DNA of 5,004 nucleotides. Origin: Chryseobacterium sp. (GTDB taxonomy: Bacteria > Bacteroidota > Bacteroidia > Flavobacteriales > Weeksellaceae). The position numbers were made by a program, and so were the translations under genes. The stretch spans positions 1 to 5,004 of the forward strand of contig RDDY01000372.1 of assembly GCA_003852805.1 (NCBI GenBank). The letters run 5' to 3'. Positions 1 through 4,618 of the stretch are shown here, in pieces. The notes below the pieces were generated by a model. That model did not search any database and was not told the DNA's origin. It saw only the letters and a list, made by a program, of their open reading frames with translations. The number at the start of each line of letters is the position of its first letter. Position 1 is the stretch's first letter.

Positions 1-4
1 AGGA

Positions 5-39
5 TAGAAATTAGAGATTAGACATTAGAAATCAGAAAC
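5..39. repeat. Degenerate TAGAAAT heptad array (five units)
   Basis: Five consecutive 7-base units are visible: TAGAAAT, TAGAGAT, TAGACAT, TAGAAAT and a degenerate CAGAAAC. The array lies in non-coding DNA upstream of the first gene and may begin before the window. A/T-rich heptad runs of this kind are familiar in Bacteroidales intergenic DNA; that is general impression, not a search result. No function can be assigned from sequence. Confidence 0.7.
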
Positions 40-50
40 GGCGTAAAAGA

Positions 51-74
51 GCCAACAGCCAACAGCCAACAGCC
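51..74. repeat. GCCAACA tandem heptad repeat, 3.4 copies
   Basis: Three perfect copies of GCCAACA (51-57, 58-64, 65-71) are followed by a partial GCC. The array has the same 7-base period as the TAGAAAT array just upstream but an unrelated sequence. It is non-coding in this window. It could vary in length by slipped-strand pairing, but it sits about 100 bases before the first gene and outside any recognised promoter, so an effect on expression is only a guess. Confidence 0.8.
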
Positions 75-80
75 TCTTCT

Positions 81-96
81 GCGTTCAATTAAACGC
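81..96. promoter_or_regulatory. Imperfect 16-bp palindrome
   Basis: GCGTT and AACGC form perfect inverted arms around a six-base centre (CAATTA); 14 of 16 positions match the reverse complement. It could be an operator, or the remnant of a hairpin after an upstream gene. No T-run follows on either side, so an intrinsic terminator is not supported. Confidence 0.25.
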
Positions 97-112
97 ACAT
101 CAACACCCCCCT

Positions 113-160
113 ACATCGCTACATTAATACACTGTTACATTACTACACTGTTACCACCAA
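113..160. repeat. ACAY-based octad array containing a 16-bp direct repeat
   Basis: Reading in 8-base steps gives ACATCGCT, ACATTAAT, ACACTGTT, ACATTACT, ACACTGTT and a decayed ACCACCAA. The clearest part is a tandem 16-mer at 121-136 and 137-152 that differs at a single base (A versus C at the seventh position). The array ends just before the candidate promoter and start of the first gene, so changes in copy number could alter upstream spacing. No known element is recognised. Confidence 0.65.
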
Positions 161-168
161 TTATTCCC

Positions 169-176
169 TACATTTG
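169..176 (+). promoter_or_regulatory. Candidate Bacteroidota -7 box TACATTTG
   Basis: TACATTTG matches the Bacteroides -7 consensus TAnnTTTG exactly. No good TTTG-like -33 element lies 19-21 bases upstream, where the octad repeat sits, so the match is incomplete. Its last three bases are the TTG chosen as start codon of the following gene. If the box is used, transcription would begin around 181-184 and that TTG could not be the start. Confidence 0.4.
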
Positions 177-1484
177 ACATCAAAAAAATTGAAATTCCGT
201 ACGCACAATGCCATTCGCTATACGCTAGAACATTTATTCCGAATTGCCTGCGGTCGGAAGGTCGATTTGCGTAACCTTCAAGTGGTCGATGGTAGCGTAC
301 ACTTGATGATTGAAGATCTGCATTTGGCCTTCCGCATGTGTTCCGACGAAGATTTCGACCGTTTACTAAAGGCTAAACTACCTTTAGATACTGTAGATGC
401 GTTCGACAGCCATCACAAAATCCCCATAATAAATCCCGATCATCGACCCTTATTTCGACGAGAGAACAGTCGCTTGTTTATCGAGGCCGATATCATATCG
501 CTTCCGTTCATCTTACTTTCCTCTCTTGACGAATTGTTGAGCACCGACAAAGATGCGCACGACCGCGTGCGTTATGAAAACAGCTTGATGTGCAAATACG
601 GTCTGAGCAGGATTCCGTTGGTGGACGAATACGCCTTCTTTTTGCGCCGGGAACTCGAGCAGCTTATATCGGTTGAATCCCGCGCGACGCAAATAATCGC
701 CACGCACGACATCGATGAGACCCTTCGTTACCCTGATTTTAAAAGCAAACTGCGTGCGCTGGTGGGTGCTCTCCGAAGAGGGGATAATTTAAAGAAAATC
801 GGTCGCGAAATTGTCCGGAGCAGTAGAGACCATACGCTTGACCCTTATTACCACGGTGTGGTTCAGCTCAGCGATGATGCGCATGCCGCAGGATTGCAAT
901 CTGTTTTTTTCTTCCCTACAGCACGGAGAGGAAAGCATGACCGTAACCTCTCCATTGACAATCCGGTTTTGCAGCCGTTGTTTGAGCGGTTGCGGCGCAA
1001 CGGCGCCGAGATCGGCATCCATCCCGGGTACGAGACTTTCCGGGATGCGAACGAAATGCGCAGGCAAGTCCGTCTTTTGGAAAAGACACTCAACGATAAA
1101 ATAACCTGCTCCAGGCAGCATTATTTGCGGATCGACCTGTCTCAGACGTTCGATCATTTGCAGGCCTGCGGTATCGAAACCGATTATACGATGGGCTTCG
1201 CCGCTGAGGAAGGTTTCAGGAACGGAACCTCGCATCCGTTCCATCCTTACGATTTCGCCGCAGACGCTCCGTATCGTATCCTGTGCAAGCCGCTCACTGC
1301 CATGGATGTTACTCTCTGGCAGTACAAGCAATACAACAGGACTGAAGCACTGGCAAGCCTGCAGTCATTGTTAGCGACCATTCGCCGTGTGCAAGGCGAC
1401 TTTGTCGTTCTATGGCACAACCAATACGTAATCGACAATGACTGGTACGCCGAGGTCTACCGTAGGTTTCTGGGATTGGCGTAA
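174..1484 (+). CDS. Polysaccharide deacetylase-like protein (Bacteroidota family)
   Basis: This 436-residue protein resembles the Bacteroidota polysaccharide-deacetylase-like family, which has an N-terminal domain of unknown function (residues about 12-165, probably DUF7033) and a C-terminal NodB-like barrel (about 170-420). Visible family landmarks are THDID at 177-181 in place of the classical TFDD metal-binding motif, SVFFFPTA at 243-250, EIGIHPGYETF at 279-289, RQHYLR at 314-319, DYTMGF at 337-342, GFRNGTSHPF at 347-356 and VLWHN at 412-416. Predicted activity is metal-dependent removal of N- or O-acetyl groups from a glycan or glycan intermediate, which is an inference from the fold. There is no signal peptide or membrane segment, so it appears cytoplasmic. 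The start is uncertain: no in-frame ATG exists near the N-terminus (next Met is residue 45), the chosen TTG overlaps a promoter-like box, and TTG at 189 is an alternative. The conserved RYTLEHLF at 15-22 argues that little is missing. Confidence 0.85.
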   Translation: MTSKKLKFRTHNAIRYTLEHLFRIACGRKVDLRNLQVVDGSVHLMIEDLHLAFRMCSDEDFDRLLKAKLPLDTVDAFDSHHKIPIINPDHRPLFRRENSRLFIEADIISLPFILLSSLDELLSTDKDAHDRVRYENSLMCKYGLSRIPLVDEYAFFLRRELEQLISVESRATQIIATHDIDETLRYPDFKSKLRALVGALRRGDNLKKIGREIVRSSRDHTLDPYYHGVVQLSDDAHAAGLQSVFFFPTARRGKHDRNLSIDNPVLQPLFERLRRNGAEIGIHPGYETFRDANEMRRQVRLLEKTLNDKITCSRQHYLRIDLSQTFDHLQACGIETDYTMGFAAEEGFRNGTSHPFHPYDFAADAPYRILCKPLTAMDVTLWQYKQYNRTEALASLQSLLATIRRVQGDFVVLWHNQYVIDNDWYAEVYRRFLGLA

Positions 1485-1593
1485 AATGCTTATTCACCGC
1501 GGGACTGCACAGATAAACGGCACTCTGTCAACCGTGCGCGAATATTTAGCAATTCTCCGCCATTCATAAGTAAATTTTGTCAAACACAACGGG

Positions 1594-1625
1594 TTTAACA
1601 GTAAATCGGCTTTAACAGTTGTTAA
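1594..1625. promoter_or_regulatory. Operator-like repeated TTTAACAGT with a palindrome
   Basis: The 9-mer TTTAACAGT occurs at 1594-1602 and again at 1611-1619, a 17-base offset. The second copy is part of a near-perfect palindrome, TTAACA-GT-TGTTAA (1612-1625), with identical arms and a two-base centre. The palindrome overlaps the proposed -33 region of the promoter for the downstream dehydratase gene, a position where a bound protein could repress, or could activate from the upstream half-site. The regulator is unknown. Confidence 0.4.
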
Positions 1626-1641
1626 GAAATTGCTATATTTG
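1611..1641 (+). promoter_or_regulatory. Predicted Bacteroidota promoter for the dehydratase gene
   Basis: TATATTTG at 1634-1641 fits the -7 consensus TAnnTTTG. TTTA at 1611-1614 is one base from the -33 consensus TTTG, and the 19-base spacer falls in the usual 19-21 range. Transcription would begin near 1647-1650, giving a leader of about 120 bases before the GTG at 1770. This is the best promoter candidate in the window, and it suggests the dehydratase and export genes are transcribed separately from the upstream deacetylase-like gene. Confidence 0.6.
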
Positions 1642-1651
1642 CAGCTATAAA

Positions 1652-1687
1652 ATGGTGATGAGGAAACGAACAGAACGTATCCTATAA
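1652..1687 (+). other. Possible leader mini-ORF 1 (11 codons)
   Basis: An ATG in the dehydratase leader opens an 11-residue frame, MVMRKRTERIL, rich in basic residues. It ends with TAA one base before the ATG of the next mini-ORF. Its ATG lies only a few bases after the predicted transcription start, so initiation would be almost leaderless. The same 10-mer, CTATAAAATG, precedes and includes this ATG (1645-1654) and that of mini-ORF 2 (1682-1691). It may be chance. Confidence 0.2.
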
Positions 1688-1688
1688 A

Positions 1689-1721
1689 ATGACACAAATG
1701 ATTGAGCATCACTGCTCTTGA
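1689..1721 (+). other. Possible leader mini-ORF 2 (10 codons)
   Basis: A 10-residue frame, MTQMIEHHCS, starts one base after the stop of mini-ORF 1 and ends with TGA five bases before the ATG of mini-ORF 3. Its last codons lie within the small hairpin at 1704-1717, so a ribosome translating it would disrupt that hairpin. No run of one amino acid is present, as would be expected for a classical attenuator peptide. Confidence 0.2.
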
Positions 1722-1755
1722 AAAAAATGCTTACGGATAATGAAACCGTAAAGCA
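1704..1755 (+). promoter_or_regulatory. Two adjacent hairpins in the dehydratase leader
   Basis: Hairpin A has arms GAGCA (1704-1708) and TGCTC (1713-1717) around a four-base loop. Hairpin B has arms TGCTTACGG (1728-1736) and CCGTAAAGCA (1746-1755): nine base pairs with one bulged A at 1750 and a nine-base loop. Hairpin B ends 14 bases before the GTG at 1770. Neither is followed by a T-run, so they are not simple terminators. They could tune translation, RNA stability or elongation, since Bacteroides capsule operons are known to be controlled in their leaders by NusG-like UpxY proteins. No such gene is in this window. Confidence 0.4.
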
Positions 1756-1798
1756 CTTCCATAACAAAGGTGAAAAAGCGTGCAGTAAACTTGAGTAA
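1727..1798 (+). CDS. Possible 23-codon ORF ahead of the dehydratase gene
   Basis: The frame MLTDNETVKHFHNKGEKACSKLE starts in a typical Bacteroidota setting (an A-run directly before the ATG) and ends with TAA one base before an ATG at 1800, which is codon 11 of the dehydratase reading frame. If expressed, translation could be coupled to initiation at 1800 and would exclude or compete with the GTG at 1770, which lies inside it in another frame. The peptide matches no family I recognise. It is a translational-coupling candidate rather than a confident gene. Confidence 0.25.
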   Translation: MLTDNETVKHFHNKGEKACSKLE

Positions 1799-3668
1799 AA
1801 TGGGGTACGTCCCCCGATGGGTCATCTTTGCCATTGATCTGTTTCTATCGGCCTTGTCCATTTACTTTTCGTACGCAGTACTGGCCATGCTGAATGTACT
1901 GCCCGTACCCACCATAGCCTTATGGCAGAAGTACCTCTTGATACTCTCGGTAAATGCAGTGTTTATGCTACTGTTTAAGACCTATGCCGGCATAATCAGA
2001 CATTCCACATCCACCGATTTTACCAGAATCGTATTCGCGTCCTTGGCCACTGTTTTCACTCTCTCGCTTATCAACTTCGGTGTAGAGATGAAGAACGGTA
2101 AAAGATGGTTGTTAAATCCGTTGCTGCCGCTGTATCTGGCCATTTCGTCTTCTTTGCTATTCAGCCTCCGTGTATTTGTGAAAGAAATTTTTCACTTGGC
2201 GCGAGAGATTTATGGTAAGAGGGAGACAACGCCTATTTTGATCTTGGGGGCCGGAGAGGCCTCGGTGGCTGCAGCCGGAGCGCTGATCGACGACGCTTCT
2301 CAGCCTTATGACGTGAAAGGTTTTATTGTGTCCTCACATCGTATGCCGTTTGCAAAACTGCTGGGACGCAAGATCTACAGATACGAGGAGGTTACCACTG
2401 ATTTTATCAAGCGACACGGCATATTTGGCATCTTGGTTACGAATAACGAGTTTTCCATAGAAGAGACTGCAAAGCTGGTAAGCATATTTCTGGAAAAAGG
2501 AGTGAAGATTCTGAAAGCTCCTTCCATCGACAGTGTAACGGATAAAGGCTTTGCGGCGGGCATCAAGAATTTGCAGATCGAGGATTTGTTGAATCGAAAA
2601 CCGATAAAAATCGATAATCCCGACGTGCGCAGATTGCACGAAGGACGCGCTGTTCTTGTGACGGGAGGTGCAGGTTCCATAGGAAGCGAAATCGTGAGAC
2701 AGGTGGCCAAAATGAAGCCGTCAAAGATCATTATACTGGATCAGGCCGAGACACCGCTGTACGAAATCGATCTTATGATGAAGGCACACTTTCCGCAGAT
2801 AGAGTGCAGTTGCATCCTTGCAGATATCTCAAATGGCCACAGGCTGGAATCGATTTTTCGCGAATACAATTTCTCGGTCGTCTATCATGCGGCTGCGTAC
2901 AAGCACGTCCCGATTATTGAAGATAATCCTCACGAAGCCATCTTGGTGAATGTCCTCGGTTCGCGCAACTTGGCCACGCTTGCCAGCCGTTTCGGTGTGG
3001 AGCGTTTTGTTATGGTCTCTACCGATAAGGCAGTTAACCCCACCAACGTGATGGGAGCCTCCAAGAGAGCGGCCGAACTCTTTGTGCAGTCGCTTCAGTG
3101 CAGACCGGGCAATGCTACGCGCTTTATAACTACCCGTTTTGGCAATGTGCTCGGTTCCAACGGTTCCGTCATACCGCATTTCAAGAAACAAATAGAGAAG
3201 GGCGGCCCGGTAACCATTACGCATCCCGACATTGTTCGGTACTTTATGACCATTCCCGAGGCTTGCGAACTGGTTTTGCAGGCAGGCACCATGGGCCAAG
3301 GCGGTGAGATCTTTGTGTTCGACATGGGCGAGCCGGTGCGTATTGTAGACCTTGCCGTGCGGATGATCCGGCTTTCCGGGTTGGAGCCGGGCCGCGATGT
3401 GCAGATCACTTATACGGGCCTACGGCCGGGAGAAAAACTATACGAAGAGCTTCTGAGCGACAAGACCAAAAACCTGCCGACACATCATGAGAAAATCATG
3501 ATTTCAAGAGACCCGACGATGGAGTTCGACGGTATATCCAAATTGACGCGGTCGGTGATAAGAGCAGCCGTACGCCGCGATAAAGTAAAGGTGGTGAAAT
3601 TGCTGAAAACCATTGTGCCGGAATATAAGAGCAACAACTCGGAGTTTGAAGCATTAGATCATCTGTAA
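1770..3668 (+). CDS. capD: Membrane-bound nucleotide-sugar 4,6-dehydratase/epimerase (CapD/WbpM/PglF type)
   Basis: The 632-residue length and full architecture match the large WbpM/PglF/CapD family. Four membrane segments (about 17-40, 54-75, 86-105, 116-137) anchor it in the inner membrane. A first Rossmann-like module starts at ILGAG (158-162). The catalytic SDR module starts at the NAD-binding TGGAGSIG (298-305). Further landmarks are AAYKHVP (375-381), STDK (417-420), MGASK (428-432), RFGNVLGSNGSVIP (456-469), RYFMTIPEA (490-498) and LRPGEKLYEEL (551-561). Met428 stands where most SDR enzymes have the catalytic Tyr, as in WbpM and PglF. The likely reaction is dehydration of UDP-GlcNAc to UDP-4-keto-6-deoxy-HexNAc for deoxy-amino sugars; exact substrate is inferred. 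GTG 1770 keeps the KKRAVNLSKM lead-in before the conserved YVPRW; ATG 1800 (codon 11) is a serious alternative because an upstream mini-ORF stops one base before it. It is followed by the export genes, consistent with one polysaccharide locus. Confidence 0.93.
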   Translation: MKKRAVNLSKMGYVPRWVIFAIDLFLSALSIYFSYAVLAMLNVLPVPTIALWQKYLLILSVNAVFMLLFKTYAGIIRHSTSTDFTRIVFASLATVFTLSLINFGVEMKNGKRWLLNPLLPLYLAISSSLLFSLRVFVKEIFHLAREIYGKRETTPILILGAGEASVAAAGALIDDASQPYDVKGFIVSSHRMPFAKLLGRKIYRYEEVTTDFIKRHGIFGILVTNNEFSIEETAKLVSIFLEKGVKILKAPSIDSVTDKGFAAGIKNLQIEDLLNRKPIKIDNPDVRRLHEGRAVLVTGGAGSIGSEIVRQVAKMKPSKIIILDQAETPLYEIDLMMKAHFPQIECSCILADISNGHRLESIFREYNFSVVYHAAAYKHVPIIEDNPHEAILVNVLGSRNLATLASRFGVERFVMVSTDKAVNPTNVMGASKRAAELFVQSLQCRPGNATRFITTRFGNVLGSNGSVIPHFKKQIEKGGPVTITHPDIVRYFMTIPEACELVLQAGTMGQGGEIFVFDMGEPVRIVDLAVRMIRLSGLEPGRDVQITYTGLRPGEKLYEELLSDKTKNLPTHHEKIMISRDPTMEFDGISKLTRSVIRAAVRRDKVKVVKLLKTIVPEYKSNNSEFEALDHL

Positions 3669-3670
3669 CT

Positions 3671-3692
3671 GCCGCGCGGCTGTTATTTCAGC
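3671..3692. other. Short palindromes between the dehydratase and export genes
   Basis: GCCGCGCGGC (3671-3680) is a perfect 10-base palindrome three bases after the dehydratase stop codon. GCTG (3679-3682) and CAGC (3689-3692) form a second small inverted repeat around TTATTT. Stems are too short, and no T-run follows, so an intrinsic terminator is unlikely. A weak processing or pausing site, or a protein-binding site just upstream of the candidate promoter at 3701, is possible. Confidence 0.25.
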
Positions 3693-3700
3693 AAAAAAGC

Positions 3701-3708
3701 TACATTTG
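3701..3708 (+). promoter_or_regulatory. Candidate internal promoter before the export gene (TACATTTG)
   Basis: TACATTTG matches TAnnTTTG exactly and is identical to the box at 169. Transcription would start near 3714, leaving a 5' leader of about 12 bases before the ATG at 3726. No clear TTTG-like -33 element lies at the normal distance, so it may be weak or need an activator. It would allow the export genes to be expressed apart from the dehydratase gene as well as by read-through. Confidence 0.45.
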
Positions 3709-3725
3709 TATTTCTTTAAATTCTG

Positions 3726-4523
3726 ATGAGAAAATATTTGCTATACCTTGTTGGGGCTACCATGCTGATTTTCAGTTGTACAGCCGGCAATAATATCAAT
3801 TATCTGCAAGACGCAGAATCGGTCGCGCTGGAAGCCGCAGCCAAGAACAACACGAATACGCTTCAACCGGGGGATCAAATGATCATTACGGTATCGGCCC
3901 GCGATATGGATGTGGTCAGGCCGTTCAATCAAAATTATTCCTCTACCGTTACCACAACACAGTACTCCAACCCGAGTTCCAACAGTCAGATACAGCCGTT
4001 GCCCTCTTCGGGGCCCATGTATACAGTGGACAGCAACGGCACGATCAGTTTCCCGTTTCTGGGCAACATAAGCACACAGGGCCTTACGGTAGAACAGTTG
4101 CGCGATGAACTGCGCGAACGCCTGACTCGGTATGTGAAAAATCCGATCGTTACGGTTACGCTGACCAACTATAAAGTTACCGTCTTGGGCGAAGTCAACC
4201 GCCCCGGAACCTATGTGGTGCCTGACGCAAATCCCACGCTCCTGAGCGCCTTGGGTTTGGCGGGAGACCTTACCATTTACGGTATTAGGAAAAATGTCCT
4301 GGTCGTTCGTAATGTAAACGGCGAAATCAGCCGCCACCGTATAGATCTTACCTCGGCAGATTTTATCAATTCGCCGTACTACTATTTGAAGCAGAACGAC
4401 GTAGTCTACGTGGAAGCCAATGCAGCGCGCGAGCGCACTGCACGTATTGACCCCAACACGGGGCTTTACATCTCGATCGCGTCCATCGTTGTGACCATCT
4501 TGGCCTTGGTGATTCGTAAATAA
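3726..4523 (+). CDS. wza: Wza-type outer-membrane polysaccharide export lipoprotein
   Basis: The 265-residue protein begins with a lipoprotein signal (MRKYLLYL followed by a hydrophobic run) and lipobox IFSC, with Cys18 as the predicted lipidated residue. TAGNN after the Cys lacks the acidic signal typical of surface-exposed Bacteroidota lipoproteins, fitting a periplasm-facing position. The polysaccharide export domain runs from about LQPGD (46-50) to 148 and includes YTVDSNGTISFPFLG (99-113) and the helix TVEQLRDELRERL (121-133). An SLBB-type domain starts at VTVLGEVNRPGTY (151-163). A C-terminal hydrophobic helix (about 247-263) fits the Wza outer-membrane helix. It is much shorter than E. 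coli Wza (379 residues), as is common in Bacteroidota, and seems to hold one SLBB unit. A Ser/Thr/Asn/Gln-rich insert at about 70-97 interrupts the export domain. The role is the outer-membrane exit channel for the exopolysaccharide, partnered with the Wzc-like protein encoded next. The ATG is well placed, with no Shine-Dalgarno sequence. Confidence 0.93.
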   Translation: MRKYLLYLVGATMLIFSCTAGNNINYLQDAESVALEAAAKNNTNTLQPGDQMIITVSARDMDVVRPFNQNYSSTVTTTQYSNPSSNSQIQPLPSSGPMYTVDSNGTISFPFLGNISTQGLTVEQLRDELRERLTRYVKNPIVTVTLTNYKVTVLGEVNRPGTYVVPDANPTLLSALGLAGDLTIYGIRKNVLVVRNVNGEISRHRIDLTSADFINSPYYYLKQNDVVYVEANAARERTARIDPNTGLYISIASIVVTILALVIRK

Positions 4524-4556
4524 GGTTTTCCAAGAGATACCGCGGGTCAATCGGCA

Positions 4557-4579
4557 ACGGCCGTCGCTCACGGTTCCGT
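4557..4579. other. Two ACGG/CCGT inverted repeats in the gap before the chain-length gene
   Basis: ACGGCCGT (4557-4564) and ACGG-TT-CCGT (4570-4579) are two small palindromes sharing the same half-site. They lie 40-60 bases ahead of the chain-length gene start. No T-run and no TAnnTTTG box were found in this 95-base gap, so the two export genes are probably co-transcribed. The repeats might form alternative hairpins in the message or be chance. Confidence 0.2.
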
Positions 4580-4618
4580 ACAGAAAAAACAAACATTGGT
4601 TATTAGGCATAATAATTT

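Noticed and set aside
1..160. Possible CRISPR array in the upstream repeats
   Set aside because: Units are 7-16 bases and directly tandem, with no spacers of regular length and no repeat of 20 or more bases.
789..1331. 180-residue minus-strand frame opposite the deacetylase-like gene
   Set aside because: No recognisable domain, and it is entirely inside a gene whose family motifs read on the + strand.
1572..1579. AAATTTTG as an additional promoter box
   Set aside because: It misses the first base of TAnnTTTG and has no -33 partner. The box at 1634 is a better match with correct spacing.
1485..1590. Terminator or small RNA after the deacetylase-like gene
   Set aside because: Only scattered 4-5 base inverted matches such as GCAC/GTGC are present, with no strong stem followed by T residues and no recognised RNA fold.
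2829..3299. 156-residue minus-strand frame opposite the dehydratase catalytic domain
   Set aside because: It is antisense to the most conserved part of the dehydratase and has no features of its own.
3671..3692. Intrinsic terminator after the dehydratase gene
   Set aside because: Stems are only 3-4 pairs with normal loops and no T-run follows on the + strand.
3741..4610. 289-residue open frame on the minus strand opposite the Wza-like gene
   Set aside because: It lies opposite a gene with clear export domain, SLBB domain and lipobox. Its translation shows no recognisable domain and it is explained by the codon structure of the + strand gene.
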